Assembly (NCBI GenBank): GCA_037976565.1
Contig: CP137683.1
Location: forward strand, 1,832,637 to 1,896,636
From: Mesocentrotus franciscanus
Lineage: Eukaryota; Echinodermata; Echinoidea; Camarodonta; Strongylocentrotidae
Direction: 5' to 3'
Length of the DNA stretch: 64,000 bases
Position 1 is the stretch's first letter. Each line of letters starts with the position of its first letter. Shown piece by piece: positions 12,101 to 21,112 of the stretch. A program made the position numbers and the translations under genes. The notes below the pieces were generated by a model. The model was not told the DNA's origin, made no database searches, and was given only the letters and a program-made list of their open reading frames with translations.

Positions 12101-12879
12101 TGATATTTAAGGAGTATGGAAATGTGGAATATCATGAAATTACACTCAAATATTGATCATAAATTGGGTAGTTATTTTGATGTATGCATGCATGTAGAGC
12201 AGTTTGGCTCAATTAATCTAAATGCACAGTAGACCAGTATGCAGCTTTATAACGGTAAAAGAGTTAAATCATTGCTTTATTTATTGTAATCACTGGTTGT
12301 TTAAATGCTAACAACTGTTAATCAGTATTTTTTTTTGGGGGGGGGGGGGCCGGGCCGTACGTACGTCTTCCGTTTTTTTTAAATACTTTTTTGCCAAATG
12401 AGTATGAAATGTAGTCCATCAAGTTGCAATGATCATTTGTTAACTATTGACTGCTTTCTTTTCACAGAAAAAAATATTATTGATATTATTTTTGATTTAA
12501 TCTTATTGTAGATCAATTAGATATAGGCATTTAAAACAACAATTTAATATCACTGTTTATTTTTTCTTTATGATTTGTATTTTTTACCATACCCTAATAT
12601 TGAAGTTGCGCAATCCAACCATCTGTCTTCATTCAATGCGAACGGTGTGGGTAAGTAAATTATTTGTCTGCAATTTTATCAAGTAAACTAGCGAAACAAA
12701 CTTTACCAGGCGATATGGTTCATGAAATATTGAACAATTAATAAAAAGGTTTGATTTTTCTTGAAATTGACCACACGCAATTGCCGCTGGGTAGACTTCG
12801 AAAATCCGACCTGCACCGCACCACTCCCCACACATTTATTTTGGTGTTAGCAGATTTGAAGTTAAAATTGTATTTGTAG

Positions 12880-13145
12880 ACTACGTCGCGTCGCGATAGC
12901 GCGATCGCCGTCGCGTCGGTCCTGCGCAGGGACAGGGAGAACACCGCCGCAACTGTAGTTGCGAATTGCGTATAGATTCGATATCAAGTCACCTCCAGCC
13001 TCCCGCACACCAGCAATGCTAATTCGGTCCAACTTAATTTTGAAAGAGACGATATAAGATTCTAGACATTGTCATTGTCAGATAGTCTATTGTTTGATTA
13101 ACTCCAGGGAGCTCCGACGCCGACGCCAAAGGCGTCGGAGCTCCG
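12880..13145. other. CpG-rich patch with a perfect stem-loop
   Basis: An otherwise AT-rich region contains a run of CGTCGCG words (12886-12920). At 13108-13144 a perfect 14-bp inverted repeat GGAGCTCCGACGCC / GGCGTCGGAGCTCC surrounds a 9-base loop. No gene is recognised here. It could be a small promoter-like island or part of an old transposon. The remainder of 12100-13340 shows nothing else I can name. Confidence 0.45.
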
Positions 13146-13536
13146 GATCCGGAATCGGAATCGGAACACGAAAAACAGAAGAGAACGGTCTTATTTTATA
13201 GAATACTGAAACGGTAGTGATTATAATTTTGACTTACAAGTGTGCTCGACTCCTCTGGGCATCGTCCAAACCACTTGAAATTATAATTTGAAGAAGTCTT
13301 CGATGGGAAAAAAAGGGTGATTCCTCGTCCTAAACCGAGCCATCCATTTACCTTTACCTTTACCGCAAATACTGGAAGAATGCTGAGACAGCAGTCGAGC
13401 TTCCAGGTCTATCTTCTTGGTCTATCTTCTTGTAGTCAATCTCTTAATCATTCTCATTATATACAAGACAGGGAGGCAGAGGGGCAAGAGGTAGCATCTT
13501 GACTGCACAATGTACAATGTCCCAGGAGCAAAGAAA

Positions 13537-16500
13537 TCAACACGAGTATGGAGAGACATAACACTGTTCCTTCCAGCAAAGATCAAGCCTGGTTTTGAAG
13601 GCGTCTATGGTGGGAGCCACAACTACTACTTCAGGCAGAGAGTTCCAGTCATCAATCACTCTGTGACTAAATGTGTCCTTTCTTACATTTGTCCTACACC
13701 TCGGCTTTGCAAGCTTGAGACTATGCCCTCTAGTTGTTGTGTCTGCTAGTTGGAAGAAGTGGTCAGGGTTGAGTCTGTCCTGCTCATGAATGATCTTGTA
13801 CACCTGAATCATGTCTCCTCTCCTTCTCCTGTACTCGAGGGATGGCAAGTTCAGGCATTTAAGTCTCTCTCTGTAAGGTAGATGTTTCATTGTGGAGATC
13901 ATCTTTGTTGCTCTTTCTGCACTCTCTCCACAGCCTTTGCATCTGAAATGTACCTTGGTGCCCAGATTACATTTCCGTACTCAAGGAGGGCGGACTAGTC
14001 CCTTAAACAGCTTTGGAATGGTGGATATGTCATGGCACTGAAAGGCACGTCTGATGCTGATCAGGACCCTGTTGGCCTTGTTGATGGCGTACGACACATG
14101 GCTGTGGAACTTCAGTTTGTCATCAACAAGTACCCCTAGATCCTTTGCCTCTTCAGCTGTACTCAGGGCTGTACTCCCGATTGTGTAGCGCTCCTGACAG
14201 ACTCCAGATCCCAGATGTAAAACACAGCATTTTCTTGCATTAAACTGGAGTTGCCACTTTGCGGACCAGTCTGTCAATGAGCGCAGGTCAGCTTGGAGAA
14301 GCTTGCGTTGGTCAGGAGTAGAGACGCAGGAGTAAGCCTTGGTGTCATCTGCGTAAATTCTTACAGTGGAGTCCAACACCTCAGGGAGATCGTTGATGTA
14401 CAGAACAAACAGTGTCGGGCCGAGTACGCTGCCCTGGGGCACCCGCTCTTCACCTTGCACCACTGAGATCTGGCATTGTTTACCACCACCCTCTGTGTTC
14501 TGTCATGAAGGAAATCCGCAATCCATGTTTTGAAGTTCCCTTGGATCTTGTAAGCATCAAGTTTTGACAACCGCCGTTGGTGGGGCACGCTGTCAAATGC
14601 CTTTTGAAAGTCTAGGTAGACAACATCAACTTTTTCTCCTTCATCTAGCCAGGCAGTCCATTCCTCAAGAGTGTGGAGCAGTTGTGTAACACATGATCTA
14701 CCTGGGACAAATCCATGCTGAGAATCACTGATAAGATCATATGACATCAGATGTTCAACCACTTTATCTCTGATGAAAGATTCCATAATCTTACTGGGAA
14801 CTGATGTCAGGCTTATTGGGCGGTAGTTGTTAGCATCCAACTTGCTCCCTTCTTGTGCACAGGAACAACATGACTTATTTTCCATGCTGAGGGAAGCTTG
14901 CCCTCTTGAAATGACTTGGTGAAGATGATGGCCAATGGAATACACACTGATGCTGCAGTCTCATGTAAAACACAGGGATGGATACCATCCGGTCCAGCAC
15001 TTTTGAACTTGGAAAGCAAACTAAGTTTGCGATGTACTTCTTCTGGAGTAATGTCAAGTGCTGATAAGCATTCAGAAGGTTGCCTAGATTCCAGAACTGG
15101 TATAGCAGAAGTGTCCTCGTCAGTGAAGGTTGTCTCAAAGAAAGCGTTCAAGATATCCGCTTTCTCTTCATCTGATGTAGTGAAGGTTCCATCTGTCTTT
15201 CTGAGGTCAGGTAGCCCACCTCTTGTTTTCAGACTGTCTGTAGCATATCTCCAGAATGCTTTTGGATTTGTCTTCACATTCTTTGCAAGGTCCCTTTCAA
15301 AGTTACTGCGCAGCTCTTTTGTGAAACATTGGAGTGTCTTTGCTAGTCTTCTAGCTCTTGATATGTCTGCTGGGTGCTTGGTAGTCAGGGCTTGTCGCCA
15401 AGCACGATGCTTCTGTGCTTGCAGTTTGAGTGCTTGTTTGTTCATCCAACAGTGCTTTTTCTTTCGTCGCCGTGAGGCAGAACGTGGGATGCATTTCATC
15501 ATCTTTTCTGTCAAGGTTGTGTGAAAGAACGACCAGGCCTGTTCAGTATCCATATCCTTCATAGTCTCTTCCCACTTGACTTCCTCAAGCTCCTCACAAA
15601 TGTCATCATATCGTCCAATGTTGTATTGAAACTTTGGAGGTCGTCTGTCTGCTTCTGGAGCGGATAAGGTGATAGTGAAACAAAGCCCAATGTGGTCACT
15701 CAGCCCCAGTGGGGGCAACGAAACAATTTCATCAATCAAGAACTCATTATCTGAAAACACCAAATCCAGGGTGCTGTCTCTCTGTCCTTCCCTTTGTCTT
15801 GTGGGAAAACTGACGTGTTGGTGTAGGAAGCAGTCGGCTACAGTTTCCATGAACTCTTGATCTACCTCACTTCTTCCAGCATAGGGCCCCAATCAATGTG
15901 AGGATAATTGAAATCTCCGGTAATCAGAAGATGGGTTGAGTTCATATTAGAAACCTCAAGCATCAGATTGCGTAGCTGAAGGTGGTTGTTGACAGAAGGA
16001 CTTCTGTATATGCATCCAGCGAGTAGTTTCTTGGAACCAGCAAGTCGCAGTGTGATCCACACAGACTCATCAAAATTTGTTTGAATGTCACAGTCACGTA
16101 CAAGATGGCAAATTTCATGTGATACGTAGATTGCAACACCCCTCCTTCCATCTGCAACATTTGAGTGAATGTCATATCCATCCAGGAAAAAATCCTGTTC
16201 ACGTACTGGGTTCTTTACATTTTTCGGGCAGACCTCAGTCAGGAAGACCAAGTCCACTCTGTGCACTTCAAGTATCAGTAGCAGTTCATTCCGTTTATTC
16301 AAAAGGGAATCACAATTTGTGTAAAACACCTTCAATTTGCCACTCTTCTGGAATTGTGAGTTTGTTTGTTGTAGTCCGGATATGTCACCATTGTTCACAT
16401 CCCATGAACCTCCATCCACAGTTGTAGTTGTAGATAAAAGTGAGCATTCACTGTCACTACTACTTGTAGTAGTAGTACTTTCATCCTCGCTTCCTCTATT

Positions 16501-16735
16501 TCGTCTACAGAGAGTTCGTCATCATTCTCCAGATACATCAGTGCTATATCGGCATCACTTCTGCTGCATTCATATGCGTACCTACTCTTATGACAAGTAC
16601 CACTTTCATCCACATCTGCAGTGAGTTCATCGCTTCTCTCCAAATATGACAATTCTGCATCACTTCTGTTACGTTCATTAAACCTACTCTTATCATCACT
16701 AGTATCAGAGTCATTAATACTACTAAAGTCTTCAC
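13537..16735 (-). pseudogene. CR1 ORF2: endonuclease / reverse transcriptase, frameshifted
   Basis: Successive open segments (reading leftward): 16419-15862 endonuclease, 15892-14813 endonuclease end, linker and RT start, 14945-14361 RT, 14463-13981 RT catalytic end, 13902-13537 C-terminal tail. Endonuclease motifs: FYTNCDSLLNKRNEL, GVAIYV, YRSP, ITGDFNYPHIDW and LSDHIG. RT motifs: SAGPDGIHP, NNYRPISLTS, QHGFVPGRS, VYLDFQKAFDSVPH, VPQGSVLGP and the catalytic YADD. All key catalytic residues are present but spread over different frames. At about 15880, 14840 and 14445 the shift lies in a G run and fits loss of one G. Another break is near 13985 (LVRP / EYGN). Upstream of the endonuclease, 16430-16735 encodes an acidic Ser/Asp/Glu-rich leader. 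As written it cannot make a complete enzyme. Confidence 0.88.
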
Positions 16736-16763
16736 TGCTGCTGTAAACTGTTGAGGGGTTTAG

Positions 16764-18284
16764 TCACAGTTCCTGCGGACTTTTTTCCTCTGTGGACTGC
16801 TGATCAGGATGGGCTTTACTTTCAGGGTTGGGGCTATGCGGCCTGCTTAGTGGTGCCTGATCTTTCTGCTTCCCTGTTACAGGAATACTGGCGTAGTTAG
16901 TAGCTGCAGCTAAGGGACGTGGTCCATTATCCAGGAGTGCTGCACCCATGGTGCGACATCCAGCTTCATTCAAGTTTGCATGGTCCACCTTCGACACGTC
17001 TGCCTGCACTGCAAAGCTATTTCCTTCATTCCGTTTCAAAATCCTGAGCATGCCTGATTTTCGGCTATCACCATTCTGCTGGTTTTCATGTAACAGTGGG
17101 AAATTAACATGCTTTTCTTTCTCTCTGACTGTGGCGGGTGGTGTTGTTTTCAAGTGAACCTCTTCATCACTTAAGATGTCTACAACTTCAACTTCAGCAG
17201 GTGGCTTTGCTTGAGAACTAGCTGAGCCTGATGAGTAAGGTGATGAATAGCTAGAGCTGTTGGTGTTTCTCACATGTACAATTCTACTACCACGGATTAT
17301 GCATTTCTCGCCATCAGCCCTTCTCTTTTTCAGCTCATCCCGTAGCAGTTTGTGAGTTTTTCTTTCATCAGGTGTCCGGTCTGGGTCAATAAATATCTTG
17401 TTGTAGACCCCATGATGTCTCAGCATCTTGGCTTTGAAGAGAATCTCATCTCTTGGGACAGCCAGCTGAACTAGGAGAATCCTAGGGATGCTATTGTCTC
17501 GCTGCTTGTAACCAAGTCTGGTTGTTTTCACAATGTTTATATTCTTGACCTGAAGAACGGTGAAAATTTTCAGAACAGATTGTCGGTCATCTTCTTGTTG
17601 CTTATTTTTTGTCTCTGATTTGCTTTCCTCTACATTGTGCATGATGATGTTGTTCTTCCTTCTGTCTTGGTCTCTGTACTCTTCAAGGATTGGTATTGCA
17701 TCTGGGATAGCATCTTGTGGTAATTTCTCTGTTTTCCGTAGAACAGGGGTGTTAGCAACTGGTTCCCATGTGCGAGGGCATGCATTCTCAGGAACAGGGG
17801 GAGGTGATCTGTATGAAAGATGGTGCAAATCTGCCTTCAGCTGCTCATTATCATTCTCCAGCTTCATTATTTTCGTCTCAATCCTTTGCATCATGTCCAT
17901 GACAGGTTTGAAGTGATCGGTCTGTAGGCCCAGGACATGGTTAGATTGGTTCGGAGAGGGAGGTACGGTGATTTCATCAGACTTCCTTGAAGTATATGGT
18001 GTGTGCAATTTCAGTTTGGCTTCTAAATCACATGTCATGCAGAAGAAATGAATGGTACTCCATTTGCCTATGTCCTTGATCACTTTAGCTTCAAGATTCG
18101 CACAGCCAGAACATAGCCATTTATTACATAATTCACACTGGACTAAAGAACTTGTGCAAGTGTCGTGACACCCATCGCAACACAGGTTGTTGCCGTCAGA
18201 CTGTGGTATATGTGTTCGGTTGGTTTGACATTCTCTGATTCCTCCTTTTTCTTTACTCTTTTGCCCTTCAACGTCACTGAGGGT
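16764..18284 (-). CDS. CR1 ORF1 (nucleic-acid-binding chaperone-type protein)
   Basis: An open frame of 507 codons runs from a stop at 18285-18287 down to 16764; the first Met is at 18083, but the conserved finger lies before it, so the true start is probably further upstream. In order: a PHD-like Cys/His finger (CCDGCHDTC, QCELCNKWLCSGC, HFFCMTCD), a coiled-coil segment (DMMQRIETKIMKLENDNEQL), then an RRM-like block (NNIIMHNVEESKSE, RLGYKQRD, RILLVQL) with a basic region LRDELKKRRADGEK. CR1 and related ORF1 proteins with this arrangement bind element RNA. An adjacent frame (18507-18274) looks like a Ser/Gln-rich N-terminal extension separated by a frameshift near 18280. The C-terminal part is low-complexity. 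Confidence 0.75.
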   Translation of the reverse strand, partial: TLSDVEGQKSKEKGGIRECQTNRTHIPQSDGNNLCCDGCHDTCTSSLVQCELCNKWLCSGCANLEAKVIKDIGKWSTIHFFCMTCDLEAKLKLHTPYTSRKSDEITVPPSPNQSNHVLGLQTDHFKPVMDMMQRIETKIMKLENDNEQLKADLHHLSYRSPPPVPENACPRTWEPVANTPVLRKTEKLPQDAIPDAIPILEEYRDQDRRKNNIIMHNVEESKSETKNKQQEDDRQSVLKIFTVLQVKNINIVKTTRLGYKQRDNSIPRILLVQLAVPRDEILFKAKMLRHHGVYNKIFIDPDRTPDERKTHKLLRDELKKRRADGEKCIIRGSRIVHVRNTNSSSYSSPYSSGSASSQAKPPAEVEVVDILSDEEVHLKTTPPATVREKEKHVNFPLLHENQQNGDSRKSGMLRILKRNEGNSFAVQADVSKVDHANLNEAGCRTMGAALLDNGPRPLAAATNYASIPVTGKQKDQAPLSRPHSPNPESKAHPDQQSTEEKSPQEL

Positions 18285-18482
18285 CTACTGTTGTGGGCCC
18301 TGCTAATATTTTTACTGCAGAGCTCTGTCGACCTTGACTGCCAATGCTAGGATGACTGGAGCAAATACTGGAGGATTGACTACTGTTTAGACTTGTGTCT
18401 AGTGACAAATTTCCCTTACTTTGCTGCTTTGAGTGTTGACTGAGTAACCTTGTGCCCTTTCCACCATGTTGTACCGTCGATT

Positions 18483-18512
18483 CAACATGGCGGAAAAAAG
18501 TACGCATGCGCG
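18483..18512 (+). promoter_or_regulatory. Candidate core promoter motifs (YY1-like plus NRF1-like)
   Basis: AACATGGCGG at 18483-18492 resembles a YY1 element, and GCATGCGC at 18504-18511 resembles an NRF1 half-palindrome. This pairing is common near the start sites of housekeeping and mitochondrial genes in animals. It lies 1.25 kb upstream of the LYR microprotein coding exon, which is preceded by a splice acceptor and so needs an upstream 5' UTR exon. It also overlaps the possible 5' end of the CR1 element, so it could be that element's promoter. Confidence 0.3.
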
Positions 18513-18749
18513 GTAGCGGCGCAGCAAATATGAATATTCATGCTATAGAGCGCCGTCGCTCGAAAATGCTGAATATGCACGACTTGTTTACATTCACTGC
18601 TCTGTTGTTTCTGTTTTTTATCGCTGCATTTTTCATCAAAATAATACCATGCGCGGGGTTTAGAGTGAGGCAATAGATTAAACATTTAGTCTGACGGTAG
18701 TGAAGTAAGAGAAATAACTGAAGAGAAGACGACGAAACAGGCACTGAAA

Positions 18750-18866
18750 ATGTGTGAGATGTCATGGGACATCGTCTGCTTGTGCAAATCATGTTCAACA
18801 TGTGATGTCACACATCTCAGCAGCGATCGGAGAGCATTTCAGGTGCTATGTCGGGGCTGTATTTAA
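18750..18866 (+). CDS. Small Cys-rich ORF (38 aa), uncertain
   Basis: An ATG at 18750 opens 38 codons ending TAA at 18864-18866. Cysteines are spaced CLCKSCSTC, then LCRGC, giving two CxxC pairs as in a zinc knuckle. It lies between the candidate promoter and the LYR microprotein, so it could be an upstream ORF of that transcript if this DNA is exonic. I do not recognise the peptide. Such a short frame can arise by chance. Confidence 0.2.
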   Translation: MCEMSWDIVCLCKSCSTCDVTHLSSDRRAFQVLCRGCI

Positions 18867-19057
18867 GAGTTTTGTAATTGATAATAATCATTAATTCAAA
18901 TGTTTCCGAACATGGAATTTTGATAACCTTGTCAAATCAAAGTGTTACCTTTGCAATAATGACAATAAAGTTAGTTTTTTATAATCAATGAACCTGATCT
19001 TTAAGGCTTGGTGATATCAATATCAATATTTCACATTATCACCAAGCCCTTAAGGCT

Positions 19058-19311
19058 AGAATAACTAGTCCAAGGTCAACTCTGAAGCTCATTTGGTTGA
19101 ATTTTTTTTGAGGCATTTTTTCAGGACAAGGCAATCCTATTTCTAACCGTGGTGTATGGACGGCGGCCGAGAAGTGGAGGTATTGCGATATAGATCGATA
19201 GTAATATGAGTGGATAACTTGGTTAGAAATAGGATTAAATTGCATTGTCCTGAAAAAACGCATCAAATTCAACGAAATGAGCTTCAGAGTTGACCCTGGA
19301 CTAGTTATTCT
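19058..19311. mobile_element. Short foldback/MITE with about 90-bp inverted arms
   Basis: The left arm begins AGAATAACTAGTCCAAGG and the right arm, reverse-complemented, begins AGAATAACTAGTCCAGGG. Both continue through GTCAACTCTGAAGCTCATTT and end near CCTATTTCTAACC, with a loop of about 70 bp. A second small hairpin (GGCTTGGTGATA / TATCACCAAGCC type) lies just left at about 19003-19050. The rest of 18867-19724 shows no gene. Confidence 0.75.
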
Positions 19312-19759
19312 GCATCAAGAAGGTACTATTGTTGATCATTTTATTTTTAGTATCTTTTTTAATCATTTTAGAGCATTTTTAGGATGTTCTGGAAGTTTGC
19401 CTAATGTGGGCAGAAACTGTAGAATTACTCAATCTTCTCTTCTGAGATGGCGATGGGGTCTCGGGAGGTCTTTCCAACGTGAAATAGAATGTTTTAAATT
19501 AAGAATAAGACATGTTTAACTCTAACTTATCATTACTTCAATTAACTTGGACCTAATTTTCAAGGTTCAGGACCACCATTTACAATGTTGTAGAGTGTTG
19601 GATAAGAACCAGCACCCTTCAGTATCTATTGTTTTTAAGTTTAGTTTTTATTTTTCCTTAGATTAGATCTTTCAAATACAATATTAATTTGATTATATCT
19701 GCATTTTTTCCTTTGTCTCTCAGGTGAGTCTTTGTCAGCTGAAGAGCTAGCAGCCGACG

Positions 19760-20561
19760 ATGACGGCTCAGATTGCTTGGTCTAGGCAGGCAGTGCTGGG
19801 ACTCTACAAGAGATTGTTAAGAGAAGGCACCAATCTGCGGTACACTGATCAGGATTACTACAAGAGGTGCATTCAAAAAGAATTCCGTGCTCATATAGCA
19901 GAGAAGGGCCAACCTGAACAACAGAGGCAGCTGGATGTAAGTCAATTGTTGGAAATAAAGATGGAATATTTAATGGAGTATTAAGCTACGGATACACAAG
20001 TACTGGGTTTTTCAAGATGAATTATCCATAATTTAAAAACAAATATTTTTGAAAGTTTGTCTTTGTTTTTAATGAATTGCCTACAGGAAACAAGTTTTAT
20101 CTGAATTAAGTATACGGCATTGAGAGAAATTAGAATTCAACAGCTTGGCTGGGTCTGTAGGTCTCTTTAATAGATTTGTAACTATCAGTCTTGATATGGT
20201 ACAAATCATTCTGCCTATATTAGTCGACTTTGGGGTTACAGTGTTCATTGGATATTCAGACTTTGATTACGCCTTAATATCTTGCTTGTCCTTTATTTTT
20301 ATTGCACAATTTGGTCACCATGCATTTTGATGAGGATGCGCAGTTTGTCTAAAGTAGATGGTTAAAGATAGGAATACATAAGCCACAGTTGATTATCTTT
20401 GAGAATGATTTACTGCCCGTTGCAAAGTGAAAAAAAAAAGTTGTGCTACATGATCAAAATAGGTTTGATTGATATTGTTTAATGTTTTATGGTTCTTTGT
20501 CTAATTCTACATTTAGCGAGGGTTCTACTTTCTTCACAAGAAGCTTGGAGGTCTTGTGTGA
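19760..20561 (+). CDS. LYR-motif mitochondrial microprotein (MIEF1-MP / altMiD51-like), 73 aa
   Basis: Two coding exons: 19760-19936 (59 codons, donor GTAAGT) and 20517-20561 (14 codons plus TGA), joined in phase 0. The product is 73 aa against 70 aa for the human microprotein encoded upstream of MIEF1. Shared features are the N-terminal WSRQAVLGLYKRLLREG (LYR motif as LYK), LRYTDQDYY, the basic EFR segment, and the C-terminal FLHKKLGG resembling human FLNGKLG. Family knowledge: this protein acts in the mitochondrial matrix with MALSU1 and the acyl carrier protein on late large-subunit mitoribosome intermediates. The first exon follows a strong acceptor (TTTGTCTCTCAG ending at 19724), so a 5' UTR exon lies upstream. 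The exon carrying the stop ends at a donor at 20593 and splices towards the ATXN10 exon. The start has A at -3. Confidence 0.87.
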
Positions 20562-21112
20562 CAGCACTTTCTGCATACTGATTTCAGTACAGGTAATACA
20601 TTTAATAGTACAATATAGCTAACTCGGGAACTATTGATATGATATAGATAATATAATCAGAAAATATATTACCAATGGACTCTACTAATCAGTTAAACCT
20701 CTTAGATGATGGTGGGGCCTTAATTATACCTGTGCAAATATTGTTGAAAATTTGTAATAGCTTCTCCTGAAGTTGAAAATGAAAATGGACGAGTCTATTC
20801 TAAATTTTTCGAAAATACATCTGGAAAAGTTTGAGATTTTATTTAGCTGGTTTAATTTTTCAGTCTATGGACATTTCGTACTTCTCAAATTTGGATATGT
20901 GTAATACATAATATGTTCAGTAACTTTACATTTCCAAATGATAATGAGCATTGATCTACCATTTCCAAAACTTGGCTTTTATGAACTTTTGTATCTAAAA
21001 TGCAATTTATAGATTGTTACTATGTGTTGTGAGTTTTATGCTGTTCTCTCTGCTCTTTTTTATTACAGATATCTAGCTATCAGGGAAGAAGTGTGACCAA
21101 TAGCCTATCATC

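Larger units (their letters stand above)
13341..18507 (-). mobile_element. CR1-clade non-LTR retrotransposon, near full length, frameshifted
   Basis: Read on the - strand, an ORF1 (PHD-like finger, coiled coil) is followed by an ORF2 (apurinic-type endonuclease then reverse transcriptase). The 3' end is marked by a GGTAAA microsatellite tail at 13345-13363, as is typical for CR1/L2 elements, which end in short repeats rather than poly-A. The 5' end is uncertain: possible coding sequence reaches about 18507. The reading frame is broken at several points, most at G or C runs. It lies between USP40 and the LYR/ATXN10 locus in the opposite orientation. No clear target-site duplication was found. 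Confidence 0.88.

Noticed and set aside
14916..15524. 202-aa frame on the + strand within the CR1 element
   Set aside because: It is the antisense of the reverse transcriptase region, where protein motifs are clear on the - strand.
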